A DNA stretch of 54,729 bases from Deltaproteobacteria bacterium (lineage in GTDB: Bacteria; Myxococcota_A; UBA796; JAFGLY01): assembly GCA_016927815.1 (NCBI GenBank), contig JAFGLY010000013.1, positions 1 through 54,729 on the forward strand, given 5' to 3'. Under the pieces are notes generated by a model that did not search any database, was not told the origin of the DNA, and saw nothing but the letters and a program-made list of their open reading frames with translations. Both the position numbers and the translations under genes were made by a program. Shown here piece after piece: positions 23,777-32,918 of this stretch. Within the stretch, counting starts at the first letter, position 1; every line of letters begins with the position of its first letter.

Positions 23777-25606
23777 TCACCCGCCCCCCAGGTGGACGTA
23801 GACCGCACCCCCACCGACCCCGCCCGCGTCCTGCCCGTTGGCGCCCACGAGGACGTCCTCGGCGCCGTCGCGGTCCGTGTCTCCCGTGGCGAGCGAGATC
23901 CCCGCCTGGTCCCCCGTCTCCTCGCCCACGAGCTTCGCATCGGCCGTGGCGAGGTCCACGGTCCCGGCGACGGGCTCGAGGACCACGTACACGGCGCCCG
24001 CGTACCCGCCGCCCGTACCCTCGGCGAACGCGCCCACGAGAATCTCGTCGACCCCGTCTCCGTCCAGGTCCCCGGCCGCGACCGAGGCGCCCGTGGCGTC
24101 GCCGAAGGCCTCTCCCACGAGCATCGCGTCGGCCTCGGTGAGGCTCATGGTGCTCGAGACCGATCCCAACACGAGGTAGGTCGCGAGCGAGGCGGGGGCC
24201 CCGACGAGGACGTCGTCCGTTCCGTCTCCGTCGAGGTCTCCGGTCGCAAGCGAGGACCCTGCGGCGTCCCCCTTGTCGCCCACGAGCACCCCATCCGCCG
24301 CCGACAGGGCGATCGTCCCCGCCACGGGGCCCTGGAAGACGTGGACCGACCCGGACTCCGCGCCGCCGCGGTCGGATCCCCGGACCCCGACCAGGACGTC
24401 CTGGAGGCCGTCTCCGTCCAGATCGCCCGCGGCAACCGATCCGCCGGCGTAGTCGTAGACCTCCTCGCCCACGAGCTTGGCATCGGCTGAGGCCAGGCTC
24501 ACGGTGCCCGATAGGGGGCCGCGGACGACGTAGGCCGCGCCGGCGTGCGTGCCGCCCTCGTCCTCCTGGTACGCCCCCACGAGCACCTCCTCGGCACCGT
24601 CGCCGTCCACGTCTCCCGCGTCGATCGAACTGCCCGCCAGGGCATAGGCGCCCTCGCCCACGAGGCGCGCGTCCGCCTCGGACAGATCCTTCGTGCCCTC
24701 GAAGTGCCCGAGGACGAGGTAGGTGACGCCCGAGCAGGTGCCTCCTGCTCCCGAGTGCCAGGATCCGACGAGAATCTCCGCGACGCCGTCTCCGTCCGTG
24801 TCGGCGGTCGCCACCGCGACGCCTGCCGAGTCGCCGGCGTCCTCACCCACGAGACGTGCGTCCGCCTCCGAAAGATCCGCCACGCCCGCGACCGGGCCGA
24901 AGACGAGGTACGCACACCCGGCGTTGCCGCCGCCGGCGTTCGCGTGGTCGGCCCCGACCAGGACGTCTCCGAACCCGTCGTCGTCCAGATCCCCCCCGGC
25001 CACCGAGCTGCCTGCGAAGTCCCCGCCGTCGCCCACGAGCATGGCCCAGGCCCCGGACAGGTCGAGGGTGCCCCAGGACCCGCACCTCAAGTCCGCTCCG
25101 CTGCAGTCGGTGTCCACTCCGTCCCCACAGGTCTCGGCCGCGCCGGGGTGGATGGCCGGGTCCGCGTCGTCGCAGTCGGTGTCGAACGGCGACTCGTCCG
25201 GATCCGTGCAGTCCAGATCGTCGGACGCCAGGGTCTCGGATGCCCCGAACCCGTCGCCGTCGGCGTCCCGGAAGCAGGCCTCCAGGCCGTCGCAGTCCTG
25301 ATCCACGCCGTCGCCGGCGGATTCCTCCGCGCCGGGGTGGATGGCCGGATCCGCGTCGTCACAGTCGCCTTCGGTCACGCTCCACCCGTCCCCGTCCCCG
25401 TCGGCGGGACCGGTATCCACGTCGGTGTCGGTGTCCACATCGGCATCGGTGTCGGTGTCCGTGTCCGTGTCCGCGTCCGCGTCGGTGTCGGTGTCCGTGT
25501 CCGTGTCCGTGTCCGTGTCCGCCGGAAGGCTACCGGTCTCCTCCCCGGTGTCGCAGGCGGTGACGCCGAGGAGCAGGAACGGAAGAAGCCCGACGGCCCT
25601 GGGCAC
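23777..25606 (-). CDS. Lipoprotein with DT linker, MopE-type repeats and seven FG-GAP repeats
   Basis: The 609-residue protein has a lipobox VTAC (Cys18), then a 36-residue Asp-Thr/Asp-Ala linker (about 30-65). Two MopE-type Cys/Asp repeats follow (GDCDDADPAIHPGA...GVDQDCDG and TDCDDADPAIHPGA...GVDTDCSG). Then come seven FG-GAP repeats with DxDxDG calcium loops (for example GDLDGDGLQDVLVG), predicted to form a seven-bladed beta-propeller. Such proteins are surface-exposed calcium binders, often adhesive; a specific partner cannot be read. It starts with GTG three bases after the cyaY stop, with GGAGGG upstream, so it is likely in the cyaY transcript. Confidence 0.9.
   Translation of the reverse strand: MPRAVGLLPFLLLGVTACDTGEETGSLPADTDTDTDTDTDTDADADTDTDTDTDADVDTDTDVDTGPADGDGDGWSVTEGDCDDADPAIHPGAEESAGDGVDQDCDGLEACFRDADGDGFGASETLASDDLDCTDPDESPFDTDCDDADPAIHPGAAETCGDGVDTDCSGADLRCGSWGTLDLSGAWAMLVGDGGDFAGSSVAGGDLDDDGFGDVLVGADHANAGGGNAGCAYLVFGPVAGVADLSEADARLVGEDAGDSAGVAVATADTDGDGVAEILVGSWHSGAGGTCSGVTYLVLGHFEGTKDLSEADARLVGEGAYALAGSSIDAGDVDGDGAEEVLVGAYQEDEGGTHAGAAYVVRGPLSGTVSLASADAKLVGEEVYDYAGGSVAAGDLDGDGLQDVLVGVRGSDRGGAESGSVHVFQGPVAGTIALSAADGVLVGDKGDAAGSSLATGDLDGDGTDDVLVGAPASLATYLVLGSVSSTMSLTEADAMLVGEAFGDATGASVAAGDLDGDGVDEILVGAFAEGTGGGYAGAVYVVLEPVAGTVDLATADAKLVGEETGDQAGISLATGDTDRDGAEDVLVGANGQDAGGVGGGAVYVHLGGG
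25412..25519 (-). repeat. Asp-Thr codon repeat in the FG-GAP lipoprotein
   Basis: A roughly hexameric GAC-ACG/GAC-GCG tandem repeat of about 108 nt encodes a (DT/DA)n linker just after the lipid anchor. Its near-identical units could change in number by slippage without breaking the frame. Confidence 0.9.
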
Positions 25607-25609
25607 GGC

Positions 25610-25930
25610 CTAGCCCTCCAGGTCCACCGGGAAGCCCAGGCGGGCCGAGAGCCGCCCGCCCAGAATCGCCTCGAGCGTCTCGGCGCTTCCCCTTTCCCGC
25701 CACCGGTCCCCGTCGAGCACGAAATGCCAGGCGTGGCGGTCCGCGGCCAGCCACAGTTCCTGCACGGGAACCTGCTGGGAGAGGATCCAGGGCTCTGCGT
25801 CCTCGAACTCCAAGGCGAGCACACCCTCCTGGGAGCCAAGGTCCAGGGCGTCGGTGGGCAGGGCATCCAGCGCGAGCCGGATCCTGTCGAGCGTACCCCT
25901 GACGCACGCACGGAAGGCCTGCTCGTCCAC
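25610..25930 (-). CDS. cyaY: CyaY/frataxin-like iron-sulfur assembly protein
   Basis: Frataxin proteins bind iron and tune cysteine desulfurase during Fe-S cluster assembly. The 106-residue protein has the family plan: an N-terminal acidic helix (FRACVRGTLDRIRLALDALP), strands with LALEFED, the LSQQVPVQELWLAADRHAWHF core (usual I-N-x-Q-x-P-x-x-x-I-W) and a C-terminal helix (SAETLEAILGGRLSARLG). It starts with GTG at 25930, preceded by GAGGTG. The DT-linker lipoprotein follows after three bases. No isc genes are adjacent. Confidence 0.85.
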   Translation of the reverse strand: MDEQAFRACVRGTLDRIRLALDALPTDALDLGSQEGVLALEFEDAEPWILSQQVPVQELWLAADRHAWHFVLDGDRWRERGSAETLEAILGGRLSARLGFPVDLEG

Positions 25931-25939
25931 GGATCACCT

Positions 25940-25966
25940 CGGGATAGGAGGATCGAACCTATCCCG
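25940..25966. promoter_or_regulatory. 9-bp dyad in the cyaY/pseudouridine synthase divergent gap
   Basis: CGGGATAGG (25940-25948) and CCTATCCCG (25958-25966) form a perfect inverted repeat with a 9-nt spacer, in a 60-nt divergent gap. TATCCC on the plus strand could serve as a -10 for the downstream gene. The arms are copies of an octamer also seen at 47951 and 49957. Confidence 0.5.
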
Positions 25967-25990
25967 GGCGCCGCCCTGCGGACCGCCGCC

Positions 25991-26629
25991 ATGGCCCACT
26001 ACTTCGCCCTGCACAAGCCCTCGGGCTGCATCACCGCCCGCTCCGATCACCGCGGCCGGCCGACCGTGTACGACCACGTGCCGGTCGCCTGGAGGGGAGT
26101 GCCCCACGTGGGTCGGCTCGACCAGGCCACGGAGGGGTTGCTGCTGTTCACGAACGACGGCCGCCTCGCGCAGGCGGTGCTCAACCCGGGATTCGCCGGC
26201 CTCGCGCCTCCGAGCGCGGTCCCTCCGTTGGAAAAGGTGTACCACGTCAAGGTCCGGGGCCGGATCCCGCCCGACGACCCGGTTCTCGCCCTCCTGGAGC
26301 GGCCCCTGTGCTATCCGGACGGCGTCGAGACCCGACCCGCTCGCGTACGCTGGCTCGGACCCCGCACGCGGGCCACCTGGATCGAGGTGACCGTGCGCGA
26401 GGGACGTACCCACCAGGTCCGTCTCCTGTGCGGTCGGAGCGGGCTACAGGTCGTCAAGCTCCGGCGCGAGGCCGTCGGGCCGGTCCGCCTGGGCGACCTG
26501 CCCCCGCGGTGGTGCCGACCCCTCGAGGAGGCGGAGGTGGCCGCCCTCTACGCGGCGGTGCTGCCGCTGGATCCCCGCCCACCGCTCGATGCCCTGCCCG
26601 ACCCCCTGCTGTCCTCGGAGACCCCATGA
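25991..26629 (+). CDS. RsuA/RluB/E/F-family pseudouridine synthase
   Basis: The 212-residue protein has the catalytic motif GRLDQATEGLLLFTNDG with the essential Asp, an N-terminal HKPSGCITARSD segment, a KVYHVKVRG strand and the VREGRTHQVR motif of RNA-binding synthases. There is no N-terminal S4 domain, as in RluE-type enzymes. The target uridine in rRNA cannot be told. Its stop overlaps the next gene's start (ATGA), coupling the two. Confidence 0.88.
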   Translation: MAHYFALHKPSGCITARSDHRGRPTVYDHVPVAWRGVPHVGRLDQATEGLLLFTNDGRLAQAVLNPGFAGLAPPSAVPPLEKVYHVKVRGRIPPDDPVLALLERPLCYPDGVETRPARVRWLGPRTRATWIEVTVREGRTHQVRLLCGRSGLQVVKLRREAVGPVRLGDLPPRWCRPLEEAEVAALYAAVLPLDPRPPLDALPDPLLSSETP

Positions 26630-27762
26630 AGTGCGCCGTTCTCGGAGCTGGATGGATGGGACGCGCCGCCACCTGGGCCCTGGCCCGTGCACCCGAGGTG
26701 GACGAGGTACGGGTGGCGGACCTGGAACCCGGCCGGGCCCGGGAGGTGGCCGCTGTGTACGGAGCGGGACGCGCGGTCCCGCTCTCGCTCGACCTCTCCG
26801 ACGAGGAGGCCGTGGCGCGCTCGCTCGAGGGCTGCGACGCCGCGCTGGCCGCCGCCTCGTATCGCCTCAACCTGGAGCTGACCCGGGCCTGCATCCGGGC
26901 CGGGGTCCACCTCTGCGACCTGGGCGGCAACCACACCGTGGTCCAGGCCCAGTTCGCCCTCTCTGCCGAGGCCCGTGCCGCCGGCGTGTCCATCGTGCCC
27001 GACTGCGGCCTCGCGCCGGGGATGGCCTCCGTGCTCGCGGCCCGGGCGATCGAGATCCTCCCGGACGCCACCTCGGTGCGCCTCCGGGTGGGGGGCCTGC
27101 CCCAGCGACCGGTCCCCCCCTGGAACTACCGGCTCGTGTTCTCGGCCGAGGGCCTGGTCAACGAGTACCTGGAGCCCACCTTCGGCCTCAAGGACGGCGA
27201 GGTGGTCGAACTCCCCACCCTGGGCGACCTGGAGGCCATCTCCTTCCCGGCTCCGTACGAGCGGCTCGAGGCCTTCAACACCTCCGGCGGGGCCTCGACC
27301 CTGCCGTGGACGCTCCGCGGTCGGATCCGCGATCTCGACTACAAGACCGTCCGGTACCCGGGCCACCGCGACCATGTGGCCGCGCTGTTCGCCCTGGGCC
27401 TCGCCGAGGACGGGCCCGTCGCGGTGGACGGAGCGTCCGTGCGGCCTCGCCGTGTGCTCGAACGCCTCCTGTCCGACCGCCTCTCCGGCGGCGGCCCGGA
27501 CTGCGTGCTGCTGCTCGTGGAGGCGCGCGGCCCGTCCGGGTCCGTGGCGTTCCGCCTGGTCGATCGGGAGGATCCGGTCACGGGGCTCACGGCCATGATG
27601 CGCTGCACCGCCTTCCCCGCAGCCACCGTGACGTGGATGCTGGCGTCGGGCGCGATCGCGGAGCGGGGGGTCCTGCACCAGGAGCTGGCCGTCCCCGCTC
27701 GTCGCTTCGTGGCCTCCCTCGAGTCCCAGGGGCTCGCGATCGAGGAGATTCGAGCCGACTAG
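26626..27762 (+). CDS. Saccharopine dehydrogenase-family / lysine dehydrogenase-like oxidoreductase
   Basis: The 378-residue protein begins with a Rossmann motif AVLGAGWMGRA and shows the segment IVPDCGLAPGMASVLAA, followed by a mixed C-terminal domain (YKTVRYPGHRDHVAALFALGL), typical of L-lysine dehydrogenase and saccharopine reductase relatives. These use NAD(P) to oxidise the amino group of lysine-type substrates. The substrate is not certain. It overlaps the upstream pseudouridine synthase by four bases. Its stop codon overlaps that of the convergent gene at 27759 in a shared CTAG. Confidence 0.85.
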   Translation: MKCAVLGAGWMGRAATWALARAPEVDEVRVADLEPGRAREVAAVYGAGRAVPLSLDLSDEEAVARSLEGCDAALAAASYRLNLELTRACIRAGVHLCDLGGNHTVVQAQFALSAEARAAGVSIVPDCGLAPGMASVLAARAIEILPDATSVRLRVGGLPQRPVPPWNYRLVFSAEGLVNEYLEPTFGLKDGEVVELPTLGDLEAISFPAPYERLEAFNTSGGASTLPWTLRGRIRDLDYKTVRYPGHRDHVAALFALGLAEDGPVAVDGASVRPRRVLERLLSDRLSGGGPDCVLLLVEARGPSGSVAFRLVDREDPVTGLTAMMRCTAFPAATVTWMLASGAIAERGVLHQELAVPARRFVASLESQGLAIEEIRAD

Positions 27763-28250
27763 TAGCGGGCCTGGAGCGGCAGGATCAGAATCCCGTCCTG
27801 GTACTTGGGACCCGCCACGATGAAGGTGCCGTTCCGGTTCACCGAGAGCGTGGTGTCCAGCAGCTTGCCTCGCTGGCTCGTGATCTGGATGCGGAACTGG
27901 GCGTGCTGCGCGGTGCGGTTGAGGAGTCCCACCTGGACGCGGCGTCCACCGGTGATGGCGAGATCCTCCTGGCCCCCGGAGCTCAGCTCGAAGCGGTGGG
28001 TGTCCAGCAGGTCGTAGCCCTTGTACCGCAGGAACGTGAGGTGCCTGGAGAACGGCGCGAGGCGAGGATCCACGCCGCTGTGGCTGTCGGTGGCGGCCAC
28101 CTCGAGGAGGGTGACCTTGACCTTGCCCGGCGCCTGGGCCGCCGGACTCCCCCGCCGCGCCTGGGCCAGGGCATCCCCCGGGAGGGAGGCCGCCGCGAGG
28201 AGCACGAGCATCCCCAGGAGCCAGGCGAGGAGGGTACGGGACCGGCGCAT
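27759..28250 (-). CDS. Secreted protein of the ECF sigma operon, unknown family
   Basis: The 163-residue product has a signal peptide (LLAWLLGMLVLLAAASLPGDALA) and a mature beta-rich domain (KVKVTLLEVAATD; RVQVGLLNRTAQHAQFRIQITSQ; TTLSVNRNGTFIVAGP). The pattern suggests one beta-sandwich in the periplasm. Its start overlaps the stop of the membrane regulator gene (TGATG), so it belongs to the sigma/anti-sigma operon and may be the sensed or sensing partner. No family recognised. Confidence 0.7.
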   Translation of the reverse strand: MRRSRTLLAWLLGMLVLLAAASLPGDALAQARRGSPAAQAPGKVKVTLLEVAATDSHSGVDPRLAPFSRHLTFLRYKGYDLLDTHRFELSSGGQEDLAITGGRRVQVGLLNRTAQHAQFRIQITSQRGKLLDTTLSVNRNGTFIVAGPKYQDGILILPLQARY

Positions 28251-29386
28251 CAGAGGACCGCTCCAGCGTACGACTCCTCGTCCACGTAGATGACCATCGG
28301 CGCGCCCCCCTCGAACTGGAAGACCTGCACCACGGCTCCGGGGTCCACCTGGAGGGCATCGATCCGGGTCTCGTTCAGGTCTGCGAGCACGATGGGAGGC
28401 TCCGCAAAGTAGGCCGTCGCGACATCGTGGACGGCTTCTCGAACGTCCCCGACGAAGGGGGAGCGCACGACATTCACGACCAGGAGGGTGGCGGCGGTCG
28501 CAGCCGCCAGGGCGGCGAACACCGGCACGGGGCGCGTACGCCGCCGGGGCTCGGGCCGAGGCGCACGCATGGGCGCCGACGCGGGCGCGATGATCTCCAT
28601 GACGGCTCCGGCCACGTCGGGCGCACCGTCCGACAGCGCCTTCGAGAGGCCGGCCATGGCCTCTCCCCAGGCGACCTCGCGTTCGAACCCGAGCGCGCAA
28701 GACACCGCGGGCCAGAGGTCGGAGGGCATCCGGGCCTCGGTTCGAAGCGCGCTCCTCAGGTCCTGGCCCAAGGCGGCCAGTCGACCGGCGGCCTTGAGCG
28801 CCGCGGGGTCGGAGGCCAGGCGAGCGGTCACCGAGGACACCCGATCGGCCGGGAGCATGCCGTCCACCAACGCCATGGTCTCCATGGGGCCGATGTCCTC
28901 GATCATCACCCGCTCCAGGACCGCGTCCGCCACCGACGGCGGATCCCCCGCCTCGGCCGCCACGGCCTCGGCCAGGGACGCCTCGGGCCGGGCACCGGTA
29001 CCGAGGTCGGCGAGCACCCGACCGCTCAAGTCCAGTTGTCGGGCGTCGGACACGATCCCCGAGGAGAGGGCCTCCACGGCCCGGTCGAACCCGCTCTCGG
29101 GCACGACCTCTGCGATCACCTCGTGGGAGACATCCACGCCGCCGGCCATTCGGGCCAGTCCGTCGCGCAGGTCGGAGATCGCTGCGGACAGCGACGCCCA
29201 ACCCGCGGCCACGGCGAGCAGCCCTTCGGCCTCGGCCCCCTCGAAGACGGCATCCAGAGCCTCCCGGGCCTCTCCCGGATCCGCCCGGCCCTCCTGGACG
29301 GCCAGCAGCGTCCCGAGCGCCCGGAGCTCCGCCGCCGAGGCTTCGGAGGCCGGATCGATCCATCGCTCGAGAGGGTCGTGGTTCAC
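28250..29386 (-). CDS. Single-span membrane protein, probable anti-sigma factor
   Basis: The 378-residue protein has a long, Ala-rich cytosolic part, one membrane span (about 288-305, PVFAALAAATAATLLVV) and a periplasmic tail of about 70 residues ending in APMVIYVDEESYAGAVL. There is no signal peptide and no zinc-binding HxxxCxxC motif of classical anti-sigma factors. Position right after an ECF sigma gene and this topology make an anti-sigma role likely. The cytosolic half contains repeated helical units (ADRVSSVTARLASDPAALKAAGRLAALG) resembling those in zinc-finger anti-sigma C-termini. Its stop overlaps the next gene. Confidence 0.65.
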   Translation of the reverse strand: MNHDPLERWIDPASEASAAELRALGTLLAVQEGRADPGEAREALDAVFEGAEAEGLLAVAAGWASLSAAISDLRDGLARMAGGVDVSHEVIAEVVPESGFDRAVEALSSGIVSDARQLDLSGRVLADLGTGARPEASLAEAVAAEAGDPPSVADAVLERVMIEDIGPMETMALVDGMLPADRVSSVTARLASDPAALKAAGRLAALGQDLRSALRTEARMPSDLWPAVSCALGFEREVAWGEAMAGLSKALSDGAPDVAGAVMEIIAPASAPMRAPRPEPRRRTRPVPVFAALAAATAATLLVVNVVRSPFVGDVREAVHDVATAYFAEPPIVLADLNETRIDALQVDPGAVVQVFQFEGGAPMVIYVDEESYAGAVL

Positions 29387-29477
29387 GGGAGGGTCCCTCG
29401 GCAGGAGAGCACGCAGCAGGCACGAGGTGAGACGCAGGAGGGGCGTCCTTCATTCGAACCGCGGGCAAGGGGCGGGT

Positions 29478-30128
29478 TCACCGGAGATCCTCCAGGAGTT
29501 CCTGGAGCCGCTTGCGAGCGTAGAAGAGGCGGCTCATCACGGTCCCCTCCGGAATGTCCATGGCATCCGCAATCTCCTTGTAGGAGAGCCCCTCGATCTC
29601 CCTCAAGAGGATGGCCTGCCGGTGCTCCGGACTCAGGTGCTGCAGCGCGGCCATGATGCGATCGTACAGATGCTGGCGCTCGTGGTCTCTCGCGGGGCTC
29701 CGCCTCAAGTGATCGGCCTCCCAGGTGTCCAGCCCCTCGTCGTCGTGATCGAGGGCGTCGTCGTACTCGCTGGTCCGGATCCTCCGGTGCTTCCGGATGT
29801 GGTCGATGGCCACGTTCATCGCGATGCGGAAGAGCCAGGTGTGGAAGGAGGCGTCCTGGCGGAATCCCGAGAGGTTGCGGTAGGCCTTGACAAAGGCCTC
29901 CTGCGTGAGGTCGCGGGCCTCCTCCCGGTCCCGCACCATGCCGTAGACGAGTCCGTAGACTCGGTTCTGGTAGCGCTCCACGAGGCCCCGGTAGGCGGTG
30001 GCGTCCCCGGCCCGCACGCGGTCCACGAGGTCGACATCGTCCAGGATGCGTTCGGGTTCGGCCATCGCGGCCGGGCGACCGGATGCGGGATCCGCGGGGG
30101 AACCGGTTCGGCCGGGGTTGCTGGGCAT
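29478..30128 (-). CDS. ECF (RpoE-type) RNA polymerase sigma factor
   Basis: The 216-residue protein has sigma region 2 (YRGLVERYQNRVYGLVYGMV...DLTQEAFVKAYRNL...FHTWLFRIAMNVAIDHIRK) and region 4 (LSPEHRQAILLREIEGLSYKEIADAMDIPEGTVMSRL). It directs RNA polymerase to stress-type promoters, usually envelope-related. The linker between regions is acidic. The start at 30128 is preferred because GGAG lies 6 nt upstream; the ATG at 30065 has no such site. The membrane regulator follows after 91 nt. Confidence 0.95.
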   Translation of the reverse strand: MPSNPGRTGSPADPASGRPAAMAEPERILDDVDLVDRVRAGDATAYRGLVERYQNRVYGLVYGMVRDREEARDLTQEAFVKAYRNLSGFRQDASFHTWLFRIAMNVAIDHIRKHRRIRTSEYDDALDHDDEGLDTWEADHLRRSPARDHERQHLYDRIMAALQHLSPEHRQAILLREIEGLSYKEIADAMDIPEGTVMSRLFYARKRLQELLEDLR

Positions 30129-30227
30129 CCGAGTCTCCGGGGCCGGACCGATCGCCCGTCCGGGGGCCGCACGAGGGACGACGGGGGCGCGAGGACATTC
30201 ACGATCTAACGGTCCGACCGTCCGCGG

Positions 30228-32918
30228 TCAGGCCTCGTGGGCTTCCTCCCAGGTACGCCCGACCGCGGTGGCGACCACGAGCGGAACCGCGAGGGTGGCG
30301 GCCCCCTCCATCTCCTCGGCCACCGCCCGGCGGACCGGCTCCACACTCGCCTCGGGCACCTCGAGCAGCAACTCGTCGTGCACCTGCAGCAGCAGGCGGG
30401 CTTCGGGGTGCTCCCGGCGCATCCGGTTCCAGACGCGGACCATGGCGATCTTCATGATGTCGGCGGCAGTTCCCTGGATCGGCGTGTTGATGGCCACCCG
30501 CTCGGCGGCCTCCCGGACGTGGCGCTTGGAGGCGTGGAGGTCGGGCACGCGCCGGCGCCGGCCGTACCGGGTGGTGACCACGCCGTCCCGGCGCGCCTTC
30601 TCGACGGTGGTGTCCATGTACCTGCGGACCTGGGGATACCTCTGGAAGTACGCGTCGATGATGCGCTGGGCGTGGCGCCGGGGAATGCCCAGGTCGTTCG
30701 CGAGCCGGAACGCCCCCATGCCGTACACGATGCCGAAGTTGACAGCCTTGGCCGCCCTGCGCTGCTCGGAGGTGACCCACGCCGGCACGACCCCGAAGAG
30801 CTCGGCAGCCGTGCGACGATGAACGTCCTCTCCCTGCAGGAAGGCCTCGAGCAGCGGGCCCTCCCCGCAGGCATCGGCCAGCACACGCAGCTCGATCTGG
30901 GAGTAGTCGGCCGACACGAAGAGATGGCCCGCCTCGGGGACGAACGCCGCCCGGATCCGCCGGCCCTCGTGGGTGCGGATCGGGATGTTCTGGAGGTTGG
31001 GCTCCATGGAAGCCAGCCGCCCCGTGGCCGCGACGGCCTGGTGGAACGAGGTGTGGATGCGCCCGTCGAGCGGATGGATGGTGCCGGGCAGGGCCTCCAC
31101 GTAGGTGTTCAGGAGCTTCGAAAGGCTCCGGAAGGCCAGCACGGCCGCGGGCAACGGGTTTCCGCTGTCCAGGAGCGTCTCGAGGGTCTGAGCGTCGGTC
31201 GATCGGCCCTTGCTCGTCTTCTTGAGGGGCTGGAGCCCCTGCTCGTCGTAGAGGACCACCGCCAGCTGCTGGGTGGACTGGACATTGAACGTGTGCCCGG
31301 CCATTTCATGGATCTCGGCCTCTTTCTTGGCGATCCGGGTCTTCAACTCTTCGCCGAAGGCCTGCAGGGCTCCGGCGTCGAGCCGGATGCCGTGGCGCTC
31401 CATCGAGGCCAGGACGGGGATCACGGGCAGCTCCACCTCTCGGTAGAGCCGATCGAGGCCCTCGTCGCACAGGCGGGAGACGAGGATCCGCTCCACCAGG
31501 AAGGCCACGTGGGCGTCCTCGGCGGCGTAGCGGGTGGCGGTGTCCAGGTCCACGGCCTCGAATCCCGCACCCGGGGGCACGCCCTGGGTGGCCTCCGCGA
31601 ACGGAATCATGCGGTGACCCAGGATCCGGAGGGAGAGGTCGTCGAGCTTGCGCCCCTCCCGATCGGGCTCGAGGAGGTAGTCGGCCAGCAGCGTGTCGCC
31701 GTCGATGCCGGCCAGCCCGAGGCCGGCGGTCTGCAGGACCTGGAGGTCGAACTTGACGTTCTGGCCGAACGTGCCGACTCCGGGATCGGCAAGGAGCGGC
31801 CCCAGGCGGGCCAGTGCGGTCTTGCGCGGCACCTGCTCTCCCTCGAGATGACCGATGGGCACGTACACCGCGTCGTTGGCGGACCAGCACAGGGAGAAGC
31901 CCACCAGGCGCGCGACGAGGGGATCGAGCGAGGTGGTCTCGGTGTCGAAGGCGAACCGGCCGGCCGCGCGGCAGGCCCCGAGGGCTTCGTCGAGCGCTTC
32001 GAGCGTTCGGACCGTGCGATAGCGGTCCCGGTCGAGGCCCACCGAGGCGGCACCGGCATGGGCGCTGTCGAGGTCCGCGAGGTGCTGGCGGAACTGGAGA
32101 CGGAGGAAGAGGTCGCGCAGGACGGGGACGTCGGGACCCTTCGGGGCCAGGTCGTCGAGGGTGGCGGGCAGCAGATCCTCAGGTACGTCGGTGCGGATGG
32201 TCACCAGGTCCCGGCAGAGCCGGGCCTGCTCGGCGAAGGCGGAGAGGCTCTCGCCGAGGCGGCCGGGGATGGAGGCCGCGTGGGAGAGGATGGCCTCCAG
32301 GCCACCGTGAGCCCGGACGAGGGCCGTAGCCTTCTTCTCGCCCACACCGGGCACCCCCGGGACGTTGTCCGAAGCGTCCCCCCAGAGGGCCAACAGGTCG
32401 ACCACCCGGCCGGGGGGAACGCCGAGCCGTTCCTCCACCTCGTCGGGCCCCAGCCTCCGGCGCTCCGCGCCCTTCCACTCGAGGATGTGGATGTGATCGT
32501 CCACGAGCTGGGCGAAGTCCTGGTCGTTGGACACGATCAGGACGTGGGTGTCCGGGCCGGCGTGACGGCGAGCCAGGGTCCCGATGACGTCGTCGGCCTC
32601 CCACCCGGGCGTCCCCAGGCAGGTCACGCCCCAGGCCCGCACGAGATCCGGAAGGACGGTCCACTGCTGGGCAAGCTCGGGCGGCATGTCCGGACGGTGG
32701 CCCTTGTAGGCGGGATAGAGGTTGATCCTGAAGGACGGACCGGTGTCGAAGACCACTGCGAGGTGGTCGGGACGCTCCTCCCGGAGAAGCGCACGCAGCA
32801 GGTTGGCGAACCCCAGCAGGGCTCCCGTGGGGCGATCCCCGACGGTGAGGCGGGGCATGGCGTGGAAGAGGCGAAAGGCGTGGTTGGATCCGTCCACCAG
32901 GTAGAGCGTCCGAGCCAT
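30228..32918 (-). CDS. polA: DNA polymerase I
   Basis: The 896-residue enzyme has all three domains. The 5' nuclease spans about 1-290 (LYLVDGSNHAFRLFHA; WEADDVIGTLA; ALWGDASDNVPGVPGVG). The 3'-5' exonuclease spans about 300-480, with FDTETTSLD, NVKFDLQVL and YAAEDAHVAF, so the proofreading residues are present. The polymerase domain follows: motif A DYSQIELRVLA (671-681), motif B RRAAKAVNFGIVYGMG (720-735), motif C QVHDELLLEV (845-854). It fills gaps and removes RNA primers. GGAGG lies 5 nt before the ATG at 32918. Length is standard. Confidence 0.98.
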   Translation of the reverse strand: MARTLYLVDGSNHAFRLFHAMPRLTVGDRPTGALLGFANLLRALLREERPDHLAVVFDTGPSFRINLYPAYKGHRPDMPPELAQQWTVLPDLVRAWGVTCLGTPGWEADDVIGTLARRHAGPDTHVLIVSNDQDFAQLVDDHIHILEWKGAERRRLGPDEVEERLGVPPGRVVDLLALWGDASDNVPGVPGVGEKKATALVRAHGGLEAILSHAASIPGRLGESLSAFAEQARLCRDLVTIRTDVPEDLLPATLDDLAPKGPDVPVLRDLFLRLQFRQHLADLDSAHAGAASVGLDRDRYRTVRTLEALDEALGACRAAGRFAFDTETTSLDPLVARLVGFSLCWSANDAVYVPIGHLEGEQVPRKTALARLGPLLADPGVGTFGQNVKFDLQVLQTAGLGLAGIDGDTLLADYLLEPDREGRKLDDLSLRILGHRMIPFAEATQGVPPGAGFEAVDLDTATRYAAEDAHVAFLVERILVSRLCDEGLDRLYREVELPVIPVLASMERHGIRLDAGALQAFGEELKTRIAKKEAEIHEMAGHTFNVQSTQQLAVVLYDEQGLQPLKKTSKGRSTDAQTLETLLDSGNPLPAAVLAFRSLSKLLNTYVEALPGTIHPLDGRIHTSFHQAVAATGRLASMEPNLQNIPIRTHEGRRIRAAFVPEAGHLFVSADYSQIELRVLADACGEGPLLEAFLQGEDVHRRTAAELFGVVPAWVTSEQRRAAKAVNFGIVYGMGAFRLANDLGIPRRHAQRIIDAYFQRYPQVRRYMDTTVEKARRDGVVTTRYGRRRRVPDLHASKRHVREAAERVAINTPIQGTAADIMKIAMVRVWNRMRREHPEARLLLQVHDELLLEVPEASVEPVRRAVAEEMEGAATLAVPLVVATAVGRTWEEAHEA

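Noticed and set aside
25412-25519. Repeat tract considered as a CRISPR array
   Set aside because: The units are about 6 nt with no spacers and encode an in-frame Asp-Thr linker.
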